DNA from: Lachnospiraceae bacterium
GTDB lineage: Bacteria; Bacillota; Clostridia; Lachnospirales; Lachnospiraceae
Assembly: GCA_009911505.1 (NCBI GenBank)
Contig: QXXL01000057.1
Location: 1-37,004 of the forward strand
Direction of reading: 5' to 3'
Length of the DNA: 37,004 nt
The notes beneath the pieces are model-generated. The model had not been told where the DNA came from, searched no databases, and was given only the letters and a program-made list of their open reading frames with translations. How positions within the stretch are numbered: the first letter of the stretch is position 1; every line of letters begins with the position of its first letter. A program made the translations under genes and the position numbers. Positions 16,327-24,466 of this stretch are shown here, piece after piece.

Positions 16327-16402
16327 ACTCCTTCCATAATTCTAATAGATAAAACTCCAACGCTAACAGAATCAGTATAGCAAACACAAACAGTATTTTC
16401 AT
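16241..16402 (-). CDS. 53-residue frame with N-terminal membrane segment, overlapping
   Basis: MKILFVFAILILLALEFYLL begins a possible membrane peptide whose later half overlaps the 37-residue frame. The first 30 residues look real, and the rest is poor in hydrophobics. A frameshift near 16320 may have split one former gene, or the two may be a translationally coupled pair. Confidence 0.35.
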   Translation of the reverse strand: MKILFVFAILILLALEFYLLELWKEYEQKQGSIWNRYPVFYCRDVHWRNFSRG

Positions 16403-16659
16403 CTTATATTGCCGTATTACTATATATTTCCAGTATTGTTATGCGTATCTATTATCTTCAGATAAAAATAACCTGCAAAGCACAGGCTATTCTCTTTCTT
16501 GCTCTATTAAAAAATCCAGAATCCGCAGAATCTTATCCTGTTTCGTCCAATACCCGGTACTACAGGCAATCGGCTTTTTCTTCCTATTGGTTAGATGTGT
16601 TTACAGCATCCTACATCCATAACCGTTTAATATCGTCAAATTAAGAATTGATACATCAT

Positions 16660-17118
16660 TCAAAGTAGTCTATAATTATATGATACTGCTTTTGAAGATT
16701 GGCGATACACATATGAAGGCGGGAAAGATTGTAATACAGTTGAGGATAAATACTTTTTATCCTGGTATGCCTTTGCACTCATCAATGCCCCCGGCTCTGC
16801 TAACTGCCATTTCACATCTTTATCATAAGCATGGATATTTCTCTCCATGACTTCCTTTGACTGTCCCATTTTGTTAAGTTCCTGCTGTAACTTTTTCTGC
16901 TGTTTCTCCAATTTTTCATTTTCAGATTACAATTGTTCTTTATCTCCTGCCAGTAGTTCCGTCTGCTCTTTCAGCAGATGATTATCGCTCCATGTGCCGC
17001 CTTTAAAACCAAGTTCCGCCAGTGCCTTTTTTAACAACACTCTTGTTTCTAGCCCTCTCTTTACTCCAGTCGTATAGGGTATAAAATCTATATGCAGATG
17101 CGGCATGGCTTCGTCCAT
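16660..17118 (-). pseudogene. Relaxase (Mob/Pre) gene with large deletions, IME-2
   Basis: Two pieces match the complete relaxase at 22765-24135. MDEAMPHLHIDFIPYTTG to FKGGTWSDNHLLKEQTELL has the metal-binding motif, but over 100 residues are missing after FKGGT. KKLQQELNKMGQSKEVMERN to SAKAYQDKK is part of the coiled coil. A stop at about 16925 separates them, and the N-terminus and C-terminus are absent. IME-2 can no longer nick its own DNA. Confidence 0.85.
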
Positions 17119-17200
17119 ACACGATTGTAAATACAGAAGCGGACAAAATAATCTTTCTTCTTCATTCCGCTTGCAAAAATCTTTGCTTCGATTTCTTCCC
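17119..17200 (-). pseudogene. mobC-like gene fragment, IME-2
   Basis: The bases closely match 25795-25875 inside the mobC-like gene of IME-3 (region encoding ASGMKKKDYFVRSCIYNR). A deletion joins the fragment directly to the relaxase remnant on one side and to the xis-upstream region on the other. The rep, integrase and xis genes are gone. Confidence 0.75.
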
Positions 17201-17351
17201 TTTCTCTTTCTAAGCGTCTCTGCTTAATTCATAATACTAAATATTTTTGCTACTTTCAATAGGTTTGCAAGAATATATTAAACTTTTTAGTTTTGTTTAC
17301 ACTTGACTTTCTCTAAGCATATATGCTATACTCCTTATAAACATACCAACA

Positions 17352-17396
17352 GGGCATACCTCAACACATGCCCTTCGGGCAGGCAGACTTCGTCTG
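17352..17396 (+). promoter_or_regulatory. Inserted leader with alternative hairpins before IME-2 regulator
   Basis: Compared with IME-1, the 5' leader has about 60 extra bases. GGGCAT (17352-17357) can pair with ATGCCC (17368-17373), or TGCCC (17369-17373) can pair with GGGCA (17377-17381), but not both. CAGAC-TTC-GTCTG (17384-17396) follows. This could be a small attenuator or just an inserted repeat. Confidence 0.4.
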
Positions 17397-17426
17397 ACAA
17401 AGTATAAGAACAAGGAGTGAAACATT

Positions 17427-17954
17427 ATGGCGATTGGCGAAAGAATACATTTTTTCCGCATCATGCGGGGAATGACTCAGAAATACCTTGGCATGCTTGT
17501 CGGATTTCCCGAAAAATCAGCAGATGTGCGTCTGGCACAGTACGAAACTGGCTCACGCAAGCCAAAGGCAGATTTGACGGCTGCACTGGCACAGGCTCTT
17601 GACGTTGCGCCGCAGGCTCTTGACATACCCGACATTGACAGCTACATCGGGCTTATGCACACCCTATTTACACTTGAGGACATTTACGGTCTTACCGTCA
17701 GTGAATCAGACGGTGAAATCTGCTTAAAAGTCAACAAAGACAAAGGCAAGGATGCCGCCGAATTGCTGAAAATGCTCTTCACTTGGAAAGAGCAGGCGGA
17801 CAAACTCTCTGCCGAGGAAATCAGCAGGGAAGATTACGACCAATGGCGGTACAATTACCCGAAGTTTGACACCACGCAGCATTTGGCAAAAGTCTCCTCT
17901 AAGGAATTGAGCGATGCTTTAGCCGAAGCGTTCAGAGACAAGCTGCCAGACTAA
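17427..17954 (+). CDS. XRE-family transcriptional regulator of IME-2
   Basis: This 175-residue protein is a close paralogue of the regulator at 327-857, with the helix-turn-helix at residues 4-60 (GMTQKYLGMLVGFP, QYETGSRKPK) unchanged. Most differences are in the C-terminal third. The same promoter and CTAAGC operator motif lie upstream, so the two regulators could cross-talk. The reading frame has stayed intact although the mobility genes around it decayed, suggesting the protein still has a use or that decay is recent. Confidence 0.85.
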   Translation: MAIGERIHFFRIMRGMTQKYLGMLVGFPEKSADVRLAQYETGSRKPKADLTAALAQALDVAPQALDIPDIDSYIGLMHTLFTLEDIYGLTVSESDGEICLKVNKDKGKDAAELLKMLFTWKEQADKLSAEEISREDYDQWRYNYPKFDTTQHLAKVSSKELSDALAEAFRDKLPD

Positions 17955-17982
17955 CCAAGCCAGATTGGAGAGTGTAAAAAAC

Positions 17983-18435
17983 GTGATTATCAGAGAATAC
18001 CGCCCCTCGGACTGTAAATATTTAGCGGAGCTGTTTTATCAGACTGTCCATTCCATAAATGCCAAAGACTATACAGACGAACAGTTAAACGTCTGGACAA
18101 CTGGCAATGTAAACATAAATGAATGGAATCAATCATTATCCGAGCATTTTACGCTTGTCGCCATAAAAGACCGCATCATAGTAGGGTTTGGCGATATTGA
18201 CAGGACAGGCTACCTAGACAGGCTGTATGTCCACAAGGACTATCAAAGCCAGGGGATTGCCACCGCTATCTGCGATAAACTGGAACACGCTTTTGGAGTA
18301 AGCAAAATAACCACGCATGCTTCCATCACCGCAAAACCGTTCTTTCTTCACAGGGGATATAACATAATTAAGGAACAGCAGGTAATCAGGTCAAACATCC
18401 CCTTAACGAATTACATTATGAAAAAAACACTTTAA
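17983..18435 (+). CDS. GNAT N-acetyltransferase, IME-2 cargo
   Basis: The 150-residue protein begins VIIREYRPSDCKYLAELFYQ. It has the acetyl-CoA loop RLYVHKDYQSQGIATAICDK (QSQGIA for RxxGxA) and the terminal FFLHRGYNI. The start is placed at GTG 17983, with GGAGAG upstream. A TTG at 17965 is possible but overlaps that site. It sits between the XRE regulator and the element's terminator and is probably transcribed with the regulator. The substrate is unknown. Confidence 0.82.
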   Translation: MIIREYRPSDCKYLAELFYQTVHSINAKDYTDEQLNVWTTGNVNINEWNQSLSEHFTLVAIKDRIIVGFGDIDRTGYLDRLYVHKDYQSQGIATAICDKLEHAFGVSKITTHASITAKPFFLHRGYNIIKEQQVIRSNIPLTNYIMKKTL

Positions 18436-18472
18436 TCATCACCCCTATTCATCAATTAAAAAGCACGACAAA

Positions 18473-18516
18473 AAACGCCCTTAGCCATGAGTTACCACCC
18501 ACCGCTAAGGGCGTTT
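18473..18516 (+). terminator. Terminator after IME-2 acetyltransferase
   Basis: The stem AAACGCCCTTAGC with GCTAAGGGCGTTTT followed by A/T-rich sequence is the twin of the hairpin at 871-914. Confidence 0.8.
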
Positions 18517-18610
18517 TAATATGGATTTATTTCAGTCATCCAAACCGCTTCAAAATCATTCTCCCACCTATAACCCGTTAGACAGAAAGAATAATCGCAC
18601 TCAAATGACT

Positions 18611-18628
18611 GTTATCAATTTGTTATCA
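18611..18628 (+). repeat. Paired arm-type repeat, right end of IME-2
   Basis: GTTATCA at 18611-18617 and 18622-18628. The pair ends 60 bases before the core at 18688, exactly as in IME-1 and IME-3. Confidence 0.6.
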
Positions 18629-18687
18629 AAAGACCTCTTGAAAGCCCGCAAACCCGCATAAACACTGGGTTTCTTCGACTTTCCACC

Positions 18688-18699
18688 TTATTCGAACTC
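18688..18699. repeat. Attachment core between IME-2 and IME-3
   Basis: TTATTCGAACTC is identical to the guaA 3' end. It is both the right end of IME-2 and the left end of IME-3. The stretch from here to 18913 has no gene. It holds the left arm-type pair and a palindrome. Confidence 0.8.
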
Positions 18700-18802
18700 C
18701 CTATAACTATAACATAATTGTTAGATATTTAATTGCTTTTTAAGGGATTTTATCGCTATAATATCTATATTTTACGCCTTATTTACAGTTTCAGAGCAAA
18801 CA

Positions 18803-18820
18803 GGTATCATACAGGTATCA
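18803..18820 (+). repeat. Paired arm-type repeat, left end of IME-3
   Basis: GGTATCA at 18803-18809 and 18814-18820, an 11-base period. The first copy begins 104 bases after the core end at 18699. The same 104-base distance is seen at 30802 and 31869. Confidence 0.6.
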
Positions 18821-18846
18821 CAGATTTTCTCCTTGACTGCCATATC

Positions 18847-18868
18847 TACATGGTGCTAGCACCATGTA
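18847..18868. repeat. Perfect 22-base palindrome, copy 1
   Basis: Centre ACATGGTGCTAGCACCATGT, extended by one pair to 22 bases. An identical 20-base copy is at 21648-21667. The two flank the GHKL-nuclease gene and yjdF, 2.8 kb apart. It may be an operator, a recombination target or a cassette boundary. Confidence 0.6.
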
Positions 18869-18913
18869 ATACAACTGCCAACCAAAAGCCAATCATCACA
18901 TAATCAAATTTTT

Positions 18914-20916
18914 CTAATCCAATACTACTTCTTGTGGCATCTTTGAAGAACTCGCATTTTCTTGTTGCAATATTTCTTCTCTGGTTTTTCCAGTAGAAGC
19001 AATTATTCGTTCCTGTTCTAATTGTAACTTACTGTATAGGAAATCATAATTAATTTCAAAATCTGTAAAAATTTCCATCCATGTTTTCACATATATTTTA
19101 CAGTTATCCACATAGTAGACTAATGACCTTTCGCCATGGCTTTTTGCGTTTAATATTTCTCTTTTTATATCGTTATTATATTTATTTCCTATTAAATAAA
19201 ATTCCCATTCAATATTATCCGCTTTAAAATTAGGTTCTTCAATTATTGTAGCCATATATTTTTTTACCTGATTGAGTTCCTTCATAGATAAATTTAATTT
19301 GGGATGTTTTAATTCGACAACAATACATCTTTTAATATCTCCATCTGGCATCTGCCTTACGGCAAAAATATCCATCTGCTTTTTTGCATTATCACTGTCT
19401 ATTTTAACTGTTCCTTTCTTTTTCCTTTCACCAGTTAATAAAAAAGTAAATCTTCTCAATGCTTCTTCAAAACTTGGCTCCTCTGCTGAAACCAAATGAT
19501 ATTTTTCACCTAATAGCCAATAATTATTTTCAATAAAGGGTTGTATAGCATTAATTTCTCCTGCATCAATATCTTCATTAAATACCAATTTTTTTAGATT
19601 TGCTACACTCTTTGCTCTATCTTTCAATAACTGTACAGTTTTATTCACACGTGATAATGACGTATATTTTAAAGTATCAGCTAATTCATCCCTTTCCTCA
19701 GCCGTCATATCAATAACATTTTCCATAATCTCCACAAAACTATCAATTTCCCCGTTTTCCATTAATATGTCAAACATTCTGACAACAACTTTAATCTGTT
19801 TATTATCAAGCCCTCCCAACAGCCTAGGCTCAATATAATAGACAGTTGACAACAATTCATCCAAGCATTCTTTCTTGTATTTATCAACCGGATTATTTAA
19901 ATTGTATTCTGGATAAGCTTCTTTATCTTCTAACTTGTCTAAAAATTTCTTTGTGCTTACACGTATAAAGGGATTTCTCTTTTCTCTAATATATTTATCT
20001 ATTTATCTTTTTATATACTTAAACGCCTCATCTTCTCTATTTTTACCTACAATCTCTAGCCTTAACTGACCATTAGATTTCGAAAAAGAGAAATTATCAA
20101 ACAGTGTACTGGAAATATACACACTATGAAAAAAATCATCTCCCTTATTATTTAACGTTGTATTTTCCTTATATACTTCCATTCCGTTAGAATTTAAATA
20201 ATAATATTTTGAATATTCTTGATGTAATTTTTTCTCCCAACGGCAAAACACAATATCAAATTCATATCCTTCATATCTATATTGTTTATATTCTTTATCT
20301 TTTAAAAGATTTGAATAATCTAATTTCTTCCCATTAAATAAAAGTTGAATATTTCTTTTTTGATTTAATTCAATAAACCAAGCAAAATCTGTTTTTACAA
20401 ATTCAATAATTTCGCTCACTAAAACTTCTTCATTTATATCATCAAATTCTACAACCGTACCCGTACTACCATCTTGCAATTCTTTGGGCCACTTGCTGCA
20501 TAGTCATCTAAACCGTTTTCTGCAATTTCTATTGTGTATTTAAACGTTCTATTGTCATCATTATAAACTGTTGTCCATTTGGCAACACGAGCAAATGTAA
20601 AAAAAGTCAATCTGCCAATCCCATTTTTCCCATGAATGAGGGAGCTATTATTATTTTCATTTTTATACAACATTTTATTAGATTCATAGAATGGTTTAAA
20701 TTTTTTATCTAAAGACCTGAAATCAATGCCACACCCATTATCAATAATAGTAATTTTATTGATTCCTTCTATTGCATTAGCATCAATTTGAACATCAATT
20801 TTAGTAGCATCAGCATCATAGCCATTCCAAATATATTCTGCAATAGCTTCTACTGGCGAAAACTTTCTTAATACTCTTTTAATACCATTACTACCTAAAA
20901 TTATTTTTTCTGACAT
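18914..20916 (-). pseudogene. GHKL ATPase - PD-(D/E)XK nuclease protein, broken
   Basis: One gene of about 667 codons is interrupted twice. Residues 1-150 form an Hsp90/MutL-like ATPase: AEYIWNGYDADA (N box), DNGCGID and HGKNGIGRLTFF. The middle is an unnamed region. The C-terminus has NNYWLLGEKY, MDIFAVRQ and CIVVELKHP, an E-x-K nuclease core resembling DUF4263/Shedu-type domains. Near 20490 one base seems lost (GPK joins ELQDGSTG only after a shift). At 20003-20005 an in-frame TAA follows EAFKYIKR. GHKL ATPases joined to nucleases occur in restriction and phage-defence islands, so an anti-phage role is inferred. As read, it makes no full protein. Confidence 0.75.
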
Positions 20917-20987
20917 AATTTTTCACTCCATTAAATTTATTAATGAATATATATTTTTATATACTGAATAAGAAAAACTGGGCAGTA

Positions 20988-21404
20988 TTACCTGCCCCTA
21001 TGCTTTTCTTTCCTCTTCTGCTGTTTCAGTTCATACTGCCGCTGTTTCTCTGCTTCTCGTTGTTCCCGGCTCATAGTCTTGCGTTCAGTTTTCAACTGCT
21101 CCTGCTGTAATTTCAAAGCCTGTTGCGATTTTGTTCCTATCCCGGTATTCAGTACCTGTTTTCGTACCTCACGCTGTACCCGTTTAGGATTGCGACCAGT
21201 TTCTTTTACATCAGTTGACACAGCCGGACTAAATCGCAACCGATAGTAATTTTTCAGAACGAAATCATATATTTCATAGTCTTTTGGTTCTGCACCAAAC
21301 GTAACCTTACACACAGATAGCTTTCCATCTGATACCCGCTCAAACACTCCGACCCAAAAGGGCTCTTCAAAAAATACCGTCAGCTTTCCCGATACTTTGT
21401 CCAT
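20988..21404 (-). CDS. yjdF: YjdF-family protein (DUF2992)
   Basis: The 138-residue protein has the YjdF/DUF2992 N-terminal domain (KLTVFFEEPFWVGVFERV, then GAEPKDYEIYDFVL) and a highly charged, Lys/Arg/Gln-rich C-terminal helix (REQREAEKQRQYELKQQKRK). Its function is unknown. In other Firmicutes yjdF is preceded by the yjdF RNA motif, which responds to azaaromatic compounds, and a structured leader is present here too. AAGGAGG lies before the start. It is cargo of IME-3. Confidence 0.88.
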   Translation of the reverse strand: MDKVSGKLTVFFEEPFWVGVFERVSDGKLSVCKVTFGAEPKDYEIYDFVLKNYYRLRFSPAVSTDVKETGRNPKRVQREVRKQVLNTGIGTKSQQALKLQQEQLKTERKTMSREQREAEKQRQYELKQQKRKEKHRGR

Positions 21405-21424
21405 GACAATTCCTCCTTAAAATG

Positions 21425-21545
21425 ATTGTAATGAACAAAGAACGGACGACCCTAAGGAGGGAGGGCTACTTACACCAAATCGGTGCGACTGGACTACCTA
21501 CCAGTACTGCAAGATTACCTTGCGTTGTGTTTTTATCTTTGCCCC
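21425..21545 (-). ncRNA. Structured leader, candidate yjdF riboswitch
   Basis: In the yjdF leader the transcript can form three close hairpins: GCAAG/CTTGC (21109-like loop ATTAC, at 21509-21523), ACTGG/CCAGT (21488-21505) and CACC/GGTG (21473-21485). A CCCT/AGGG pairing lies nearer the gene. Placement upstream of a yjdF homologue fits the yjdF RNA motif. I compared structure and context only, not a covariance model. Confidence 0.6.
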
Positions 21546-21581
21546 TATATATTACCACATAACCGCTTATTTTGCTATAAA

Positions 21582-21619
21582 AATGTGGCAATTCGCTTAA
21601 TAGTGTGAACTGCCACATT
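21582..21619. promoter_or_regulatory. Inverted repeat upstream of yjdF leader
   Basis: AATGTGGCA (21582-21590) and TGCCACATT (21611-21619) form a perfect 9-base inverted repeat with a 20-base gap, near the expected yjdF promoter. It may be an operator or the terminator of the methyltransferase transcript entering from the right. Confidence 0.4.
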
Positions 21620-21647
21620 ATCACATTTTCCTTATCCGAATTAACTT

Positions 21648-21667
21648 ACATGGTGCTAGCACCATGT
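21648..21667. repeat. Perfect palindrome, copy 2
   Basis: ACATGGTGCTAGCACCATGT, identical to the centre of copy 1 at 18847-18868. It lies between the methyltransferase end and the yjdF promoter region. Confidence 0.6.
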
Positions 21668-21722
21668 TCAAATCATTACTAAAGAAAAATATTCTCCTTT
21701 CTTACAGACGAAAATTTGATGC

Positions 21723-22328
21723 TCATTTTTCAGCTTTAAGAAACACCCCTTTTCCTTTTCTATAAACCTGCACTGTTTTAAATCCACAATTATAAAAGAT
21801 TTCCCTTAACTCTTTTTCGCTGTATATTCTTACATCTCCACTTTTTGAAAAGGGAAACCATAATTTATTTGCTATAAATCTGACTACTGCTCCAAAATTA
21901 GGGTCAGCTATATACACTGTACCGTTTTTCTTTAAAACTCTTTTGCACTCATTTACAAAGCCTTGCGGATTGTCAAAATGATGAAACGCACAACATACAG
22001 TTATAATATCAATACTTTCATTACTCCATTCAAGCGGATAGCATGGTTTGACCTCAAAACTCATATTAGGGTATCGCATCTTTGCAGAACAAATCATGTT
22101 CTCAGATATATCTATTCCATTTGCTTGAATTTTTGCTTTTTTCGATAATTCCCGCAACAAAGTTCCATTTCCACATGCAACATCAAGGACAACATTACCC
22201 TCATGCAAATCTATAGTGTTAGATAGTTCCATAATATGGAATCTTGTATATTGTCCTTCCCTTGACGCATCATATTCAGATGCTATTTTATTGTATGCAA
22301 TTCTTGATTCTTCTGTTTTCTTATTCAC
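21723..22328 (-). CDS. Class I SAM-dependent methyltransferase
   Basis: The 201-residue protein has the Rossmann-fold methyltransferase motifs: VLDVACGNGTLL (motif I, about residues 46-57), the acidic GIDIS and IDIITVCCAFHHFDNP (motif IV), then KNGTVYIADP. It belongs to the UbiE/small-molecule methyltransferase type, not to a DNA methylase (no NPPY). A GTG start at 22328 with GGGG upstream fits the family start. The substrate is unknown. It is IME-3 cargo. Confidence 0.88.
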   Translation of the reverse strand: MNKKTEESRIAYNKIASEYDASREGQYTRFHIMELSNTIDLHEGNVVLDVACGNGTLLRELSKKAKIQANGIDISENMICSAKMRYPNMSFEVKPCYPLEWSNESIDIITVCCAFHHFDNPQGFVNECKRVLKKNGTVYIADPNFGAVVRFIANKLWFPFSKSGDVRIYSEKELREIFYNCGFKTVQVYRKGKGVFLKAEK

Positions 22329-22430
22329 GTTATCCCCTCGCTCCTGATCTCTCCATTTGATTATACTACTTCCATTCTCTGTTTGCCATTATAAAATTTA
22401 GGGCATAGCAACCGCCACGCTCCATATTTC

Positions 22431-22745
22431 TTATCGCTCCAACGATTTTTCTATTTTGTATTTCTGTCCTTCTAAATCGTTCTGTTTTTCATACAGATTA
22501 TTTCGTTCTTTGCACAGTTCTTTCATGCGCTCCAACTGTGCCCGCACTCCCTCCCGGCAATCCGGCTCTATCTTCTTATATTCCCCAGTCAGATTACGGA
22601 TTGTATTATTGTTTTGCTTTATCTGCTCCGACAGGCATACCCAGTCTATCAGATTTTGCACTTCCTCATCTGTTTCGTAAAGGTCTGTTTCTGCTACGAT
22701 TTTAGCGCACATCCGTATCATAACTTTTTTCTCCATGTCCGTCAT
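22431..22745 (-). CDS. Small coiled-coil protein downstream of relaxase
   Basis: The 104-residue charged protein has a helical second half (NNTIRNLTGEYKKIE ... QLERMKELCKERNNLYEKQ) likely to form a coiled coil. It starts 19 bases after the relaxase stop in the same operon, with AAAGGGG upstream. A role in mobilization is possible from position only. I do not recognise the family. Confidence 0.6.
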   Translation of the reverse strand: MTDMEKKVMIRMCAKIVAETDLYETDEEVQNLIDWVCLSEQIKQNNNTIRNLTGEYKKIEPDCREGVRAQLERMKELCKERNNLYEKQNDLEGQKYKIEKSLER

Positions 22746-22764
22746 ATCCTATCAATCCCCTTTC

Positions 22765-24135
22765 CTATCGGCTCACTTCAAAGGCACGTTTCGGACGTTT
22801 ATTTGCCCGTTCTGCCTGCTCTAATGCCTTTGACCGTTCCACTATCGACTGCACCTGTTCTCTGCCTAAATGACGCTCCAAACGCCCCAAATCAGACACT
22901 TTTTCCTGTAATCGGTTTATGGTGTCGCTCTGCTCCATAACCGTATCCGTCAAGCGGTTAATCTGCTTTTGTTGTCCGTCCACTTTGGCAGTCAACTTCT
23001 TTCCCTGCTCCGTAAATTGTACGCATTTGATAGTCAAATTTTTTACAACCTCTTTCAATTTCTCCACAAGCGGGAGTGCCTTTTTATCCCGGTATGCCTT
23101 TGCACTCATCAATGCGCTCGGCTCTGCCAACTGCCATTTCACATCTTCATCATACGCATGTATATTGCGCTCCATGACTTCCTTTGACTGTACCATTTTG
23201 TTGATTTCCTGCTGTAACTTTTTCTGCTGTTTCTCCAACTTTTCATTTTCGGATAACAGCTTTTCTTTATCCCCTGTCAGTGTTTCCGTCTGTTCTTTTA
23301 GAAAATGATTTGTAGCGGAAAGTTCTGATACTTCCTGTCGGATTGCTTCGCCCTCTTTCCGTATTTGCTCCGTTTCCCGTCCTGCCGCTATCTGCTGATA
23401 AAGAATGGAAGATAATTCCTCTTTACTGCCGGAGATTGTCTGTTCCAGCTCTGCAACCTCTTTTGCACGTTCCTTTTTCTCAAAATCCAAAACCGATAAA
23501 TGCTTCTCACGTGTTCCCTTTTTCTCCCACTCAATATCATGCTTTAGCATAATCTCCGCAAGATGTTCTTTCTCTGCCGCTACCCACTGGTTACGTTCCG
23601 TTTCGCTCCTTGTGCCGCCTTTGAAGCCAAGTTCTGCCAGTGCCTTTTTTAATGACACCCTTGTTTCAAGCCCTCTCTTGCTTCCAGTCGTATAGGGTAC
23701 GAAATCTATATGCAGATGCGGTGTGGCTTCGTCCATGTGGAGATAGGCAGAGAACACTCTCAATGTGGGATTGCGCCGCTGAAAGTCCTGCATATATTCA
23801 TCAAGTATTTTCGCCGCAAGCTGTCCGTCCTCTGTCTTTGCCCCCATATCGTCCTTGTTGCCTATCTGCAAAATAATCTCATGGAATGGCTTCTCCTGTT
23901 TCCCGGAACAGATTTTCTCATAATAATCATTAATTATGCGGTCACTTCTGGTCTGCTTCTCGTTGTACCGGGCGAGTGCTTCATCAAATAATTCGTGGTA
24001 TACGTCTTTGATATTTTCGTTGCAGTATTCTACGTTCAAACAACTCCGTTCCGGGTCAGTGTTCTTTGCGTGGAATTTTCTGCTGTTATGGTTGACAGAT
24101 CCTTTCCCTGTCATAACGCTGATAGTCCGCTTCAA
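22765..24135 (-). CDS. Mob/Pre-type relaxase of IME-3
   Basis: The 456-residue protein should nick the element at oriT and pilot the strand during transfer. The N-terminal 200 residues hold the relaxase domain, with the metal-binding motif HMDEATPHLHIDF (His133, His140, His142), characteristic of the MobV (Mob_Pre) family, and FKGGTRSETERNQW. The rest is a long coiled coil (KKLQQEINKMVQSKEVMERN). The start MKRTISVMTGKGSVNHNSRK is shared with the relaxase at 32874-34079. A candidate oriT lies directly upstream. The gene is complete and presumably functional, given a helper secretion system. Confidence 0.92.
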   Translation of the reverse strand: MKRTISVMTGKGSVNHNSRKFHAKNTDPERSCLNVEYCNENIKDVYHELFDEALARYNEKQTRSDRIINDYYEKICSGKQEKPFHEIILQIGNKDDMGAKTEDGQLAAKILDEYMQDFQRRNPTLRVFSAYLHMDEATPHLHIDFVPYTTGSKRGLETRVSLKKALAELGFKGGTRSETERNQWVAAEKEHLAEIMLKHDIEWEKKGTREKHLSVLDFEKKERAKEVAELEQTISGSKEELSSILYQQIAAGRETEQIRKEGEAIRQEVSELSATNHFLKEQTETLTGDKEKLLSENEKLEKQQKKLQQEINKMVQSKEVMERNIHAYDEDVKWQLAEPSALMSAKAYRDKKALPLVEKLKEVVKNLTIKCVQFTEQGKKLTAKVDGQQKQINRLTDTVMEQSDTINRLQEKVSDLGRLERHLGREQVQSIVERSKALEQAERANKRPKRAFEVSR

Positions 24136-24191
24136 TCAATTTCCCTTTCTCCCTATCGGGTAATGAGCGCCGGATACGGCGCATAGCCTTT

Positions 24192-24301
24192 GTTACTTTC
24201 TGCGAAAGTAACGCAAAAGCACTTTTGTCAGCTACGCCAACAAAAATGCAACCTGCAAGCAGGTTTTGCGCCCTGCCGGGGGCTACCGTCCTAACGGACG
24301 G
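24192..24301 (+). other. Candidate origin of transfer of IME-3
   Basis: Between relaxase and rep lie GTTACTTTC-TGC-GAAAGTAAC (24192-24212), AACCTGC-AA-GCAGGTT (24250-24265) and, two bases on, TGCGCCCT (24267-24274) followed by GCCGGGGG. A CCGTCC/GGACGG hairpin (24286-24301) closes the block. The block is almost unchanged in IME-4 (34139-34249). An inverted repeat followed at once by a TGCGCCCT-like sequence is the layout of several Gram-positive nic regions. Function is inferred. Confidence 0.55.
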
Positions 24302-24348
24302 TGGGCGGCTTTTCGCCGCCTTGATACCGCCGCTTCCCTGCTTTCTCT

Positions 24349-24453
24349 CAACAGCGCAACATTGCAATGTCTATAATTTTTGCAACCTTGCAATCTTCAA
24401 GAGCGCAATTCCAAGACTGCAAAATTCTAATACCCTGCATTGTTGCGCTGTTG
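24349..24453. repeat. Long inverted repeat beyond rep-like gene, IME-3
   Basis: CAACAGCGCAACATTGCA (24349-24366) and TGCATTGTTGCGCTGTTG (24436-24453) are inverted copies with one mismatch. They enclose repeated TTGCAA/TGCAAAA motifs. The repeat lies 14 bases past the rep-like stop. It may be a replication origin or a strong terminator. Confidence 0.55.
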
Positions 24454-24466
24454 CCTTGCCTGTCCG

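Larger units (their letters stand above)
16650..18699 (+). mobile_element. IME-2, decayed integrative mobilizable element
   Basis: From left to right it holds relaxase scraps, a mobC scrap, the operator/promoter region, an intact XRE regulator, an acetyltransferase, a terminator, the GTTATCA pair and the core at 18688-18699. The right end is clear. The left end is not seen, as no core or arm-type pair was found near 16400-16700, so it was probably lost with the deletions. It cannot move by itself, but its right end may still recombine. Confidence 0.7.

Noticed and set aside
20003..20500. Programmed frameshift and stop readthrough in the GHKL-nuclease gene
   Set aside because: No slippery heptamer or downstream structure is evident, and two separate events would be needed; inactivation is simpler.
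22919..24163. Several long plus-strand frames opposite the relaxase
   Set aside because: They are shadows of the coiled-coil coding region, with no start signals and improbable composition.
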